Assembly (NCBI RefSeq): GCF_000151665.1
Contig: NW_013171823.1
Location: 363,948 to 427,947 of the forward strand
Direction of reading: 5' to 3'
Source: Blastocystis hominis
Lineage: Eukaryota > Sar > Bigyra > Opalinata > Blastocystidae
Length of the DNA stretch: 64,000 nt
Position 1 is the stretch's first letter. Every line of letters starts with the position of its first letter. Below, in pieces: positions 1 to 11,612 of the stretch. Below the pieces are notes generated by a model. It saw only the letters and a list, made by a program, of their open reading frames with translations, had not been told where the DNA came from and searched no databases. The position numbers and the translations under genes were made by a program.

Positions 1-3000
1 ATGCAGACACTTCTCCACCAAGGGCTGATCCTGGTAGTAGCGCATCAAGCAGTTGTTCGCAGGCGTGGCGATGTCCACGCGATCCACGTACGGCTTCTTC
101 GTCGGCTCGGCGCAGAAGAACACCAGGAAGTCAATCAGGATCGAACACACCTTCATGCTGCTCGGAATCGCTCCCTGCAGCAACTCCGCCAATCGCTGAA
201 GGACCTCCATGCTCAGAATCGCAGCCTCCCACTTCGACTCCTTCAGCGCCGTCAGCAGCAAGCGGCTCGCGCAGTAAACGATCTCGTCACTCGAGTAGTT
301 CCGCACCACGAACAAGCCACAGTCCACCGTCTTCTTGCTCACCAGGTCCTTCTTGAAAGCATTGGCCGTGTCGCGCTCCACCAAGCAGTTCACCAACGAC
401 AACGCATACACCAAGTACTCTTCCCGCGAGTGCAGCACGTCCAACGCTTCAAGCACAAGGCTCACCACCGGTGTGTTAACCAGAGTGAACGTCACGCCCT
501 CGCTTCCATAGCGAGCCAGGTTGTCGATCACCTTCAAGGCTCCAGCGTAGAGATGGATCGAGTCGCGCTTCGTCTTGTACGTCTCCGCAACCTGTCGCAG
601 CTTCGCCACTCCGTTGTTGCCCGTCAGCTGCAAGTGGCTGTCGATCACGCAAGTGTTCCGATCCAAAGCGTCCAGCGCCGCCTCGATGATTCGAGGATTC
701 TTCATATACTTATCGACCAGAACCAGAATCGTCGTCACCACGTTTTGATCCTTCACCAACGACGCGTAACCGTGAGCGTTGCCAAACATTTTCAAAATGT
801 CGATGATGATCTCCTCGTCCTCGCAGTCGCTATGCACCACGCGGGTCGCGATCTTCAAAATCTCCTCCAGCTGGACCTCCATAATCAGTACGGAGCGAAG
901 CAGATTGCCGATGATGCACACGCAGCAATGAACGATCGGCAGCTCCTTCTCGTACTTCTTCATGATGGACAGAATCGCGGTCGGAACCTCGTTGTTCAGC
1001 AGGGAATCCGCGTAGCTCTTCTCCTCCGAGAACATGCGCATCACAATGCACGCAGAGTAGATGAACGAGGACTCCGTGTACTTCATATAGTACCTCAGAA
1101 CCACGGTCAGCACGTCCTTCTCCCACATCGTGTCCACGCAATCATACCGAGTCATCAGCGACAGCACGTCCATCGCCACAACCATAACCTCCTTCACGCG
1201 GTATGCATTCAGCGCGTCCACGAAGTGGCTGACCAGATCCTTGCACAGCTCGCACTCTTCCACCTGGGGCACGATGCACTTCATGAAGCGCAGAATGATG
1301 ATCAGCAGCTGCACCTCCGGACTCGATACCTTCACGATGGGCGTCTCCAGAGGATTCTCGTGATGCGACATAAGCACGAGCTGTTCCGCACTGTGCGACG
1401 CAGAGGCGAAGAGCGTGCTGGCCTCGTCCAAGATCGACTTGAGCTTCAACACGCGCAGACAAGCCTCCAGCAACTCGAAGGAAGCAGTGCAGACAGGAAG
1501 ACTGTCCGGGAACTGCTTCAGGGCGTTCACAGAGAACTGCACGAGGTCCAACGCAGGGCTCAACGGCTGTCTGTTCATGCGCTCGATGTGCAGAGACAGC
1601 ACGCTCAGAAGTCCGGCGACCGCCTCCTCGCTGGCAGCATGCCGGTTCAGCGCGTCGCAATAGACCTCGCGGTCGAAGCAATCCATCAGCTCCTGCAGAG
1701 AGCTCATCTCACCACGAGCCAGAGCGTTCATCACCGACGAGCACAAGCCAACAATATGGGCATCCGCCAAGAAACGCGTCATCACAACCCACAACTCCCG
1801 CACAAAGTGGCTCACACTCATCTCACGCACCGACTCCTTGCTCTGGCAGATGGCGAGCAGCAATCCCAGGGCAGCCGAGGTCACTTTCGCGTCATCCTGA
1901 TACTTCTGAAGGATCGTCATCAACTCCTGCGAGCAGCGCTGCTGACTCAGAATGCTCAGGCACTGAGGGCAGTACGACATGGCCGAGAGCGCGTCGCAGC
2001 AGGCAACGATACACTCGCTATCCTCCGAACGCTTGACTCCATGGAGCAGAATGCCCACGAAGCCGGTGTCCACCAACTCCAAAGCGCTCTGGGGAGCCAC
2101 AGCCTCCACCACGCGCGCCACCAGAGTCAGAATGAGAGGCTTCTCGCGGTAGTCTCCGGACACGCGATAGAGAATCTTGGTGTTGGACAGCGTCACGAAC
2201 TTGTTCGGGACCGAGTGGTCGTTGAGCATCACAATCAGCACGCTCAGAATCACCTTCACGTGCTCCATATTGTTGCTGAACGTGTTCATCGACTTCATCA
2301 GCGCATTGTACACCTCCAAGCGCAGCATCTTCACCGTCGCGTTCGGGTACTGCGACAGGTTGAGCAGCATGTCGGCGCAAGCGAAGTTGATCTTCGAGTC
2401 CTTCGAGTACGCATCGAACACCATCAGACTCGTGCGAATCACGTTCTGCTGCATCTCATCCGCAAGCACCTCGCAGTGCTTCAGCAGACTGCAGCAGTCC
2501 GTCACCACTTGCTTGTCGCTCATGAAGTTCTGGATGAAGAACACCGCAGCCTCCGCAGCCGTGCCGCTCATGTAGTACTCCACGCCATGGCTCCACAGAT
2601 AGTCCATCGCGGAGAGACACAGCTCCGAAACAGTAATCGCCACGTTGCGACTCTCCTGGAACGTCAGCAGCACGTTGGCCATCTCCTCGAAGAACGCCTC
2701 GTGCTTCTCCACAATCCAGGCGTGGTTCTCCACCACGATCGAGAACAGAACGGCGCCGTAGATCACGAACTCCTCCTCCGAGCCGCACAGTCGCTCGCCC
2801 GCCAGCGCGAAGTCCAGCACATCGGCGCGAGCCAGCTTGGGACGCAGCGAAATCACGTTCGTCAGTGTGCACAGACAGCCCATGAACTGGCCGTACAGCT
2901 CCACGTCCTCGGGGAAGCGCTGCGCAGTGTTCAGCAGCGCGTCGATACCTCCCTGCTGCTCGAACCACTCCGAAACCGTCTTGATCTGGAAGAACAGCGG

Positions 3001-6000
3001 GAAGATCGAAGCCACCAGGATCGCCGTCTCCGCAGGCACATCCTCCGCCTTCAACGTGGCCACCAAAACGGACTCCGCCTCAAACTTGTGGAAGGACTCG
3101 CACACCGCCAAGCCCTTCATGGACAGATAGCTGATCGAACCGGCCACCGCAAACAGCAACTCGTGCGCCTCCGGGAAGGCCTGGGTCGAGGCGACGACCT
3201 TCGCGATCACGCCGCTCTGAATGATCGCCGACTTGCAACTCTCGATGGCGGAGAGGTTGCAGATCAGCTGCACGAACAAGGTCGTCACGTCGCTGTTGTT
3301 GCTGAAGTTGCTGTACACGAGCATCAGCGTCTTCAGATAGGCGGCAGAGGCGATCAGATTCACATCCGACGACCCGTCCGCAAGGTACTGCAGCGTGCGC
3401 AGCACCACGCTCACGATCTCCGCGTTCTTGGGATAGCGCTGCAGCGTCGTGTAGAGAGCGTCCAGTCCACCATTGCTCACCACAGCCTTTCGGCTCTCCA
3501 TCGCCGTCTCCATCACCGTATCCGCGACCATGTTACGCAGCGTGTGGCAGCCGTCCAGCACGATGTGGTCGTCCGAAATGCACAGCTGGATGCAGCGGAC
3601 GCAGGCAGCCGTAGCGTGCAGCTGCAGAACGCTCTCCGGGATGAACGCGGTGATGGCCAGGAAAACCTTGATGCACGCGCTCTGGATGGGAGGCAGCGCG
3701 GTGTTCTGCGCCATCACGCGGTTGAGCACCTTCGCGTCCGTGCATCCGACCACCATCGACGCGAACAGCTCGTCCTCGTAGTAGGGCACCAGGGTGTTCA
3801 GGTACAGCAACACCAAATCGCGATTGGCGATGAGATTGCCGATCATAGCGAACACCATATCCACAAAGCCGCAGTTCAGCATCACGGCGCGGCTATCCAC
3901 CGTAGCGCTCACCTTCTTCAGAATCTCCACCATCGCACGCATCGTGCTCACGTCCACCGCCTTCTCCGCCGTCAGAGAGATAATGGTGCTCGCGATCGAC
4001 TCGGGCAGCGGCTCCGGGAACATCTCCACGCTTCCCAAAACCATCATCAACACATCGCAGAGCATAAAATGGGCCTGGCCACGAATCTGGGTGAACGAGT
4101 TGCACAAGATCTCCAGATTCTGCTCCTCCGTAAACTTCGGCATGTGGTCAGGATTCGAAATCAACGACTTGATGCAGCCAAGAGCGGGCTCGGCCACCTC
4201 GTCCGGGATCTGCTCCGAAAGCACGCGCAGCAGCGCTTCGGCCACGTGCGCCTCAATGAGCTTGTAGTTGTTCACTTCGTCGCGCGCCAGCAAGTTCAGG
4301 AGATGGCAGCAGATCTCCAGATACTCCTGCGAACTGTGCTCCAGATTCGCGATCGCCGGCTCGTAGCACTTGGACTGCATCACGCTCGTCACGCCGCCGC
4401 GCGTGTTGGCGACGTTCAGCAGCACCTCGCAGCAGGCAGCCTGCAGTTCCTGGTTCTCGGTGAAGCTCTTCATCACCTCGCTCACACGGTCCAGACATTT
4501 GTGGTTCAGGAAAATCGGGACCGCGTTCTTCGCGTTCAGCGAGGCAGCCAAGATGCAGACCACCGGCGTCAGCAGCTGTTCGTCGTTGAAATCCTTGAGC
4601 AGGCCGCAGAACAGGGGGATTCCACTGCAGTTGATGAGCGTCGAGGTGCAGCTCTTGTCCGTCAGCACCGCCTGGTTGAGAGAAAGCAGCTCTGCGAGAC
4701 GGGAAGGAGTGGCCTTCCACCGCTCCACGATCGCGAAGAACTGGGCGAGGAACGGGCCCATCATCATCACCTGCTTGTACATCTCGTTGTAGATCACCGT
4801 GCGGAGCACGTCCAAGATCGACTGCTGGCCCTGGTCCGTCAGATGCTTGCTGTTCATCACCGCGAACAGCAGCAGCAAGAAACTCTCGATCGAAGGCGCG
4901 CAGCGAGTTCCGATCGCCTGGAGGAAGCGCAGCAGCACCTGCGTTCCGTTCTCGTCGTCCACACAAATCACCAGCGCCTGAATCAGCTCGTGGATGTCCT
5001 TCTGCTCCAGCACCGTGCCAAGCGACTTGTTCCACAGCAAGGCGTTCGACACCAGATCGCAGGCCATGAGGGAGTTGGTCTGATCCTTGTGGAGAATCAC
5101 CTCGCACAACTTCTGCAGCATCTCCGCCGTCGCAAACTTCTTGTGGTTCTTGTCCGTCGCTTCGGCCTGCTGCTTCACCAGAGTCAGCACGGTTCGCGTC
5201 ACATCCACCTCCTCCATATGATCGATCAGCAGCTCCAGCAAAAAGTCGAAGAGGCCGGCTCCTCCCAGACGCTCGCGGATCGAAGTATTCTCGGCCAGGT
5301 TCGAAAACAGCTGGCAAGCCAGTCCGGGGAACTCCCTGTTGTCGCGGAACAGATCCGTCATTCCAAACACAGTCTCCACGCAATGCGAGGCGATCATCTG
5401 CACACGCACCGACGCACATGTGGAGAGACGCACCATCGCGTTCACGACCTGCAAGCAAACCTCCTCACTGTGTCCGTAGTTCTGCGCGCACCAGATCAAC
5501 GCGGACAGGTAATCCATCTGAACGACCGCAGGAATGATGCTGCTCGTCAGCATCACGTTGTTCAGAAGATGCAAACCCACAGTAATGACCTCTCCGTTCT
5601 CCGTGTTGTTGCGAAGAACCGCCAGCAGCTTGTCCAAAATACCGCAGTTCGCAATGATCTTCTTCGACATCTCGTGCTGGAACACGGCGGCCAGCACGTT
5701 CAGATACGACAACAGCTTCTCGTTGCGACGGTTCTCGATTCCGCTCACGAAAAAGGGCAGGATTCCCTTGTTGCAAAGCTCCAAGGCGTGGTCCTTGTCT
5801 TGGAAGATTGCTTCGAAGTAGCTGAAACAGGAGTCGCGAATCGCCTTCACTTTGTCGCGCTTGTTAATCATCGTAATCATTGTCGCATAACTTTCCACTT
5901 CAATCAGCAGCTGGTGAGACGAAGGCTCCAGATTCGCCAGCGTCGCCATGATTCCCGTGCCGTGCAGCTCGATCTCCAGGTTGTCATACGCCTCCATCGC

Positions 6001-6919
6001 GTCCAGCAAGACCTGCAGCACGTGATGAGCCAGTAGCATCTTGATGCACTCCTCCCGGTTCGCCATGAAATCGATCATTGTCATGGATGCGGCCAGCAGT
6101 GGTTCAGGAGCCCGATCCACACAGTTCTGGATGGCTCTGCTGACGACATCACGCGAAAACAGCGCTGATTTCTTGGTCGAATCAAGATTCGCGATCACAC
6201 AGAGGAGCAGCATAGCAGCAGTCTGCAGCTCCACGTTGTTCTGATACCTGCTCATGCATTGGCAGATCAAATCGAAGCAGTTCGAACGCACCATGCGAGT
6301 AACCGCTTCTTCTGTACATCACCCTCCGCACACACAGCCGCCTACCGGACCCAATAAAGAATTGAAGGCAAAAACAAGAGTTCTCTTGAATGTCCTCTCG
6401 AGCAGGGAAGTTGAGCATGGCCTTCGCGATGTTCTCAATGCCATTATTCGAAAACACCAACTCCCGAACAGTTTCTAATCTTCAGCGCATGCCTTCCATT
6501 CCTACCATCTCCTGCAATGCTTCTTAGAATACTCGTAGCCGAAGTCTGAAACTCAGGATCTCGATTTCTTGCGCGCATGGTCCGAATGAGTACAGGAATA
6601 ACATCCATATCGCAGAAAAAACGAATGCTTTCCGCTAAGGATAACCGCAAACCTTCAAACACTCACGAGACGCGGAAAGTCGATCCAGAACCTTACACCC
6701 TTCTAACTGGATTTTTCCGTCTGTAATTGGTGACTTTAACTTGCTCACAGACTCTTCCATTTGCTTTGAATAGTCTATACCTAAGATTAACTTCAGCGAA
6801 ACAAAACTAATACTTTTGATCTCTTCATTGGACTCAATGTTTCTAGCGTCGGTTCCCTCTTCTCTTCCTCTCGGAGCAGCACCTCCGACAGAATAATCAT
6901 CAGAATCGATAGCTTCCAT
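1..6919 (-). CDS. Giant ARM/HEAT-repeat protein, 3' end outside the window
   Basis: The true frame lies on the minus strand from ATG 6919 through three micro-introns (6635-6666, 6475-6505, 6312-6345; 32, 31 and 34 bp) and then one uninterrupted exon from 6311 to the window edge, so at least about 2,270 residues are encoded and the C-terminus is missing. The translation is a monotonous series of amphipathic helix pairs rich in Leu, Ala, Val and Cys, with recurrent ARM-like turns such as NNTENGEVITVGL and ANTRGGVTSVM. No enzymatic motif, TM segment or signal peptide is visible. ARM/HEAT solenoids are scaffolds that bind other proteins, so a scaffold or transport-adaptor role is inferred only from the fold. 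The N-terminal 80 residues are acidic and less regular. An earlier start upstream of 6919 cannot be excluded. The exon join frames are consistent at all three introns. Confidence 0.8.
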
Positions 6920-7340
6920 GTAGAAATACAATAATCTACATCGCATATGAGCAAAAGAACCAAGATGACGAAATAAGCTACCTACATACACTATATTAGT
7001 GACAAACCAAAACTGGATTACATTTCGCATGTATAGTAATTCATAACTTATGATTATCAAGGCCCTTTTTCCCATTTGATCACTGAACGGACAAAACAAA
7101 TCGAAAAATAGGCCCTACTTTTACACTTCATAAAACAATCCCGTTTTTTACCATTCAAAGAGATTGTGGCTATCGTTAATTCCATCATTTCGAAAGGATC
7201 CGCTGTCGAAATCTCGATGATTTTTGTTTTTCTGGTGGATTCCACACGTTTACGACACCGAGACACAGTTCAAGATGGCAACACTCTTCCGCCATCATTT
7301 TAAAATGTATAAAACAAGCAAGCGAAACTCAAGCTCTCAT
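6920..7340. other. Intergenic gap, no convincing gene
   Basis: About 420 bp between the start of the ARM protein and the stop of the methyltransferase gene. Minus-strand frames of 60-70 codons exist here, but none joins convincingly to either neighbour. A near match to the poly(A) octamer, TGCTTGTT on the minus strand around 7315-7323, could serve the methyltransferase gene. Confidence 0.4.
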
Positions 7341-9735
7341 TTACATGTGTGCAAATAAGGTCATCAATTCGCAATGTTCCGTAAAAGGGAACAAGTCCAC
7401 TGGCTGAGATTTTATGGCTACAAACGGGTCGCCTGGTAACCGGCGATTGGGCTGGCAACACAGAGTAACTACGAAATCAAAATGCTCGACACACAAACTA
7501 CCTGTATTTTCGACAAACGAGCCCGTCGGGTTACACGATACGTAGATTAGTTCGGTTATTGCCGTGCATTTTCGACAAGCAGGAATGATATCCTTGTGCA
7601 AACCACTTCGTGGAGGGTCCACAATCACGACGATATGGTCATACTCTACCACTAATGCAACCGAACCATCCAAACGTCGGATGTCTTCTCGCTTCAGCAA
7701 ATCAGCCATCACTTTCTCTGCGGGAGAGCAGATGAACTCGCAGTTTTTAATTCCATTCGCCTCTGCATTCAGCCGGGCATCCTCGATCGCCGAAGCCTCG
7801 ATGTCCACGCCGATGAGCTACAACCATCAGAAATCGCTCCTAACCGCACGAATTTGACGCGGCTCGCAAGGCAGAGTCCAATAGTTCCCGTTCCGCAGCA
7901 CACATCGAGGAGGAGCGTGTTCTCGTGGAGAGAAAGCCAGTCGCCGATGTTCTTGTAGAGCACTTCCGCGACCGGCGTGTTGACCTGGAAGAACGCGTAG
8001 GGAGACACGCGGAAGGAGAGATCGAAGAGCCGCTCTTCGATGAAGGGCTCGCCTTTCAGCGTGACGATGGGACAATCAGAGCCAGGCATGGAGAGTCCGG
8101 TGAATCTAAAAGAGAACTCTCAAAGTGGAGAGCGAAGAGCTACATTTGATAGTTGAAGGAAGCGATGCAGGAGACTTCGGCGGCAACAAACGCGAGCAAC
8201 TCCTTCATCACGCCGTCGATTTCGCTCCGCGTCGCGTCGGTGAGTTTGGCGAGCGCTTCCTGCGCCTTCGGGAGCGATCGCTCGTAGGGATTGCCCACAA
8301 CGACGAGAATCAAAAGCTGGTTGGTTCGCTCGGAGTAGCGGAGCAGGAGCGATCTCCAGAATCCGAGATGCTGGCACATGTCGTACGTTTGGTACGACTT
8401 CGAGACGATGAAGGCTTCCACGCGCTTGACGACCTGCTTCATCAGCGGAGAGACGACGACGACGTCGCTGAAGGTGAGGAAGGGAGAGCGAGCATACTCG
8501 ATGGGGCCGATGATCACGTTGCCGTTAATGAAGCTGCCCATGCGGAATCCGATGCACGGCGCGCCGTTTCGATCTTTTCCGATGGTGAAGGTGCATTTAT
8601 TGCGGTAGCCTTCGACTTTCGAGTGCGTCAGAATGGGTAGCATGGAGCAGATTTGTCCTTCGTCCTCGTCCGCCTTCTCGTAGTCCTCGCTGTCCGAAGC
8701 TTCTTTTGCGGGCTGTTCGGATGAGGTGGGAGAGTTCTCCTTAGCAGCATTCGCGCAAGCCTCCTGGCTTGTTTTTTCCTCCGTCATTTTCGATTCGGTG
8801 GTTTCCTCCACCGTTTTCGATTCGGTGGTTTCCTCCACCGTTTTCGATTCGGTGGTTTCTTCAGTCATTTTCGATTCGGTTGTTTCTTCAACCGTTTTTT
8901 CTTTCGCTTCCTGCTCCTTCTTCAAGCGTTCTTCATATTCGTCCAGCGTAAGATGAATGTATTTGCAGCGATCTCCATACATGCAGCTTCCCTTGCTCAT
9001 AAAATCACGACACGGCTGGTCGACCGTGCCAGCGCGGCCTGTCTTCTTCTTCTTCTCCTTCTCATGGTCCTTTCGGTTGATTCGTCTGTTGCAGCGCTTT
9101 AACACTTGGCGCATCTCTTTCTCCTTTCGAGACGTTTGCTCTTCGTAAGGCACATTCCACCAAGGAGCCACAATATCGTTCGTTGTCTTATCTACAGCAA
9201 GATAAAACCACGTATCCCAACTAAACCTACTCTCTATCGACTCTTCCTTCTCTTCCTTTACACGCTTCACATTCTCACCACCATTATCTTCCTCCCCCTT
9301 TCGCTTCTGGCTTGAACGCTTCTTTTGCATGTTCGCCTAGGCTCAAAATCACTTCCGGTTCCTACGTCTTTGCAAGTTAAGCGCTTTCCAGCCACTACCA
9401 TTTTCTCAATCGCACTTTTTCCAGCGTCTCTTTCCTCAACGCTATTGAAAACGATAAATGCAAACGTCTTTCCTCTCTGCTTCTTTACTGATCTACAGAT
9501 AAACAAACTCGAAAGCAGAGCACTTTATGCCAGAAATATTACGATCTTTAAAAAGCTGCAGTGCTTCCTTTTGCGACATGAAATTATTTAAATTGGATAC
9601 GTACACCTTAAAACTATCACGCGCTCGCATCACTCCGGGAATATCAGTGGTCTCTTTATCGTTTGTTGGCTCATGGGTTTCCATATTTTCCTCCACATTC
9701 CCCGGTTCCTGACTAATTGGCTCACCTTCTGACAT
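7341..9735 (-). CDS. TRMT2A: tRNA (uracil-5-)-methyltransferase, TRMT2A/TrmA type, with RRM and CCCH finger
   Basis: Six exons are joined by introns of 28, 29, 38, 32 and 33 bp to give about 744 residues. In order: an acidic N-terminus; an RRM whose RNP1 is formed across the first intron (RGKTFAFIVF); a Lys-rich segment; a CCCH zinc finger (C-x7-C-x5-C-x3-H, around 9000); an acidic linker with tandem VEETTESK-like repeats; and a class I SAM methyltransferase fold with SPYAFFQVN, the SAM-binding DVCCGTGTIG and the catalytic PPRSGLH and YVSCNP motifs, ending in VDLFPFTEHCE. TRMT2A makes m5U54 in tRNA; its human form also pairs an RRM with this domain. The CCCH finger and acidic repeats are additions I do not know from the human enzyme. 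The cysteine nucleophile and both SAM motifs are present, so the enzyme should be active. The start at 9735 is the first ATG of the open frame. Confidence 0.93.
8789..8900 (-). repeat. In-frame 27-30 bp tandem repeat in the TRMT2A-like gene
   Basis: Five near-identical units encode variants of VEETTESK in the linker between the CCCH finger and the methyltransferase domain. Units differ by one or two codons (for example SKMTEE against SKTVEE), which suggests recent replication slippage under coding constraint. Confidence 0.85.
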
Positions 9736-9973
9736 TTCTAGTAAATCAGAAACTTCTGCCTTAAGGTACCTTGTTCAATATTACCAAGTCTGTCCCTCTA
9801 TCTATCTGGCAAGCGATGAGGCACGGTGTGAAAAGAAGGGGATCCCAAGCCAATCAGATTGGTCGCTCTTTACCATTCATTTTGGTTTCTCAAAAAACTT
9901 TTCAGTCCATCGAAATCTTCGGATCTTTTGTGTACTCTTAGTTAGGTAAGTCAAAGTGTCTTGTTGAAGGTTT
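9736..9973. other. Intergenic region upstream of the snoRNA cluster
   Basis: No coding frame. A perfect small hairpin (CCAATC-A-GATTGG, about 9850-9862) is the only structure seen. The region may hold the promoters of the TRMT2A-like gene (minus) and of the snoRNA transcript (plus). Confidence 0.35.
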
Positions 9974-10044
9974 GTACACCCTGATGAGGAAGTTATCCCT
10001 GTCTGAAAGGATCGTGTGGATTAAATCTCATTACCTGAGTGTAC
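9974..10044 (+). ncRNA. Box C/D snoRNA 1, predicted LSU rRNA 2'-O-methylation guide
   Basis: Box C TGATGA (9982-9987) and box D CTGA (10035-10038) are bracketed by a perfect 6-bp terminal stem (GTACAC 9974-9979 with GTGTAC 10039-10044). An internal CTGA (10003-10006) fits box D'. The sequence just before D' (AGTTATCCCTGT) is the reverse complement of ACAGGGATAACT, a nearly universal stretch of the peptidyl-transferase half of large-subunit rRNA. By the N+5 rule the predicted methylated base is the second G of the GGG. Box C has C instead of a purine at its first position. The guide assignment comes from memory of conserved rRNA, not from an alignment. Confidence 0.75.
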
Positions 10045-10048
10045 TGTG

Positions 10049-10132
10049 AAAGGAAATAGAAATGATGCACAAAGTTATCCCTGTCTGAAAGGTGTTGTGT
10101 GGATCGTATGAACAATCTCTGATATTTCCTTT
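10049..10132 (+). ncRNA. Box C/D snoRNA 2, same predicted LSU guide as snoRNA 1
   Basis: A perfect 10-bp terminal stem (10049-10058 with 10123-10132) encloses box C ATGATGC (10062-10068, last base off consensus), D' CTGA (10085-10088) and box D CTGA (10119-10122). It repeats the AAGTTATCCCTGT guide and the following CTGAAAGG of snoRNA 1, so the two are paralogues. The sequence between D' and D has diverged. It begins 4 nt after the end of snoRNA 1. Confidence 0.78.
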
Positions 10133-10203
10133 GTTTGAATGATGAAGGTTTAATGGTGTTTCCGAACGTTCGTGTGGATATACTCACATCCTACTGAGCA
10201 AAC
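10133..10203 (+). ncRNA. Box C/D snoRNA 3, target unknown
   Basis: Perfect consensus box C ATGATGA (10139-10145) and box D CTGA (10194-10197) with a 5-bp terminal stem (GTTTG 10133-10137 with CAAAC 10199-10203). It starts directly after the stem of snoRNA 2. It shares the CGTGTGGAT element with its neighbours but not the LSU guide. I could not assign a target. Confidence 0.7.
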
Positions 10204-10518
10204 TCTTTTTCCGAGCATAGTTCTTACGGTGTTGTAGATTCGTATCTAACCAGTCATCAGTGTGAAGTGTGTGGTTTGGGGTGAGGTTTTTTTCAGTGTC
10301 CTTCTCCTGCGCCTTGTAGACACAGGTTTTGACTCAGATTCTGGTTTTGTAGTATTAGCCAGAAGGCTTGTGTCTGTTTGAGGTTGTTTCTGTAAGGATA
10401 TTATTGGAAAACTCCTCACATATTCCCATTCCCCATTTTACAGTTATTTCCCTGTAGTAGTTGTGTATGTTTTTGGTATTATTCTTTATGTTTGTTTGAA
10501 CAATTAATGTAGTGTTGT
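10204..10518. other. Intergenic region downstream of the snoRNAs
   Basis: T- and G-rich 315 bp, no supported frame and no further complete C/D box pair found on either strand. It probably contains the snoRNA precursor 3' end and the 3' UTR of the minus-strand gene that ends at 10519. Confidence 0.4.
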
Positions 10519-11178
10519 TTACATAGAGCTAATTTCCTTCATAAACTGGTTGAAAGCATCTTCTTTTTCATCCACCTCCTTCTTTTGTTCTTCAGTTCCG
10601 ACCAAATTCGTTGGTTTTTCATTACCTTCATCACTCGAAGAAGAAGAAGAAGAAGAAGAATTGTTGTCCTTGTCATCCTCCTCATCCTCATCCGATTGAT
10701 CAGTTCCATAGGGAACAAGCGTGAAACGCAACTGAGGTCCAGGGACATTGATCTTTTCCTCCTCCTCCTTTTCCTCCTCCTTCTTGCTATCCGACTCTGC
10801 TTTATTAGACACAGGTAATGAGGAAAGGAACGGGTTATAGATGACCGGCTTCTCTTTGACTTGTTTCTTTACAGAATTGGGAATCAACGAGGAAGGAAGA
10901 TCCATCGTTCCCGCATTGACGGGAGTTGATCGTTTCGCCATGGGATTATAGATGGGAATGTGCGGTTTGGGCTCGGAAGGAGCAGGAGCAGGAGCAGGAG
11001 CTGAGTCAGTTGAAGCGCTAGCATTAGAAACAGGAGGGGGAGGAGGAGGAGGAGGAGGAACGCCATATGCCGAAGCTGCTTCTTGCTTTAGTGGCTCTTC
11101 CATCTTTCGCTGATTCTCCATTGCCTTCTCTATATCCATTGGAGACAGACGAGACTTGTTTATTCTACTCATTAGCAA
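10519..11178 (-). CDS. Acidic, proline-rich protein of unknown function
   Basis: A single uninterrupted frame of 219 codons, with a possible internal start six bases later. The N-terminus is basic (SRINKSRLSPMDIEKA); next come a run of nine prolines, an Ala/Pro repeat, two short YNPM/YNPF motifs that look like binding peptides, a Lys/Glu stretch, a long Asp/Glu-Ser run and a short C-terminal helix ending FNQFMKEISSM. The composition suggests an intrinsically disordered nuclear or RNA-processing protein. I do not recognise the family. The C-terminal helix is the best handle for a homology search. It is intronless, unlike most neighbours. Confidence 0.75.
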   Translation of the reverse strand: MLMSRINKSRLSPMDIEKAMENQRKMEEPLKQEAASAYGVPPPPPPPPPVSNASASTDSAPAPAPAPSEPKPHIPIYNPMAKRSTPVNAGTMDLPSSLIPNSVKKQVKEKPVIYNPFLSSLPVSNKAESDSKKEEEKEEEEKINVPGPQLRFTLVPYGTDQSDEDEEDDKDNNSSSSSSSSSDEGNEKPTNLVGTEEQKKEVDEKEDAFNQFMKEISSM

Positions 11179-11612
11179 AACAAGGTCCCATACGGAACTT
11201 TTTTCATAAAAGCATAATCTGTTTGAGGAGTTTTCTTAGATACGGATTTTAATTGCGCCATTAACTACAAATAGTACGCAAAACACTCAACAGACATTGG
11301 ATTTCTCTTGACGCATGCCTATCGTCATTCGACCGGCTGCTTCCTCCTTTTCTATCTCGCTTAACTATGGAAAGTAGACATCATCAAAACCAAACTCGAT
11401 TGCGTATCTTGTGCACATCCAACGTCTTGGACAACTCTTTGCGCCTCTTTGAACGGTCTCGCTCAGCTTTTTCGTATGCCTATGTTTTTAGAGTACTATT
11501 GAACAAACTTGTCTCTTTTTCTGCTTTCTATAGGCTTGCTCCGGGTTTAGTCCGTTCTTTGGCATGAGAATAGACCGGTCGAAACAATAGTGTACAAAAT
11601 ACTTTAGACAAA
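11179..11612. other. Intergenic, divergent promoter region
   Basis: 434 bp between the divergent acidic protein (minus) and the hydratase gene (plus). A 66-codon plus frame near 11367 has no supporting features and is treated as chance. Nothing else seen. Confidence 0.4.

Noticed and set aside
1-6036. A 2,011-codon open frame on the plus strand
   Set aside because: It is the exact antisense register of the ARM-repeat gene. Its product is an implausible His/Arg/Gln/Val mixture, while the minus-strand frame gives regular helical repeats and good splice joins.
10250-10380. A fourth snoRNA on the minus strand suggested by TCATCA near 10256
   Set aside because: No partner box D or terminal stem at a suitable distance.
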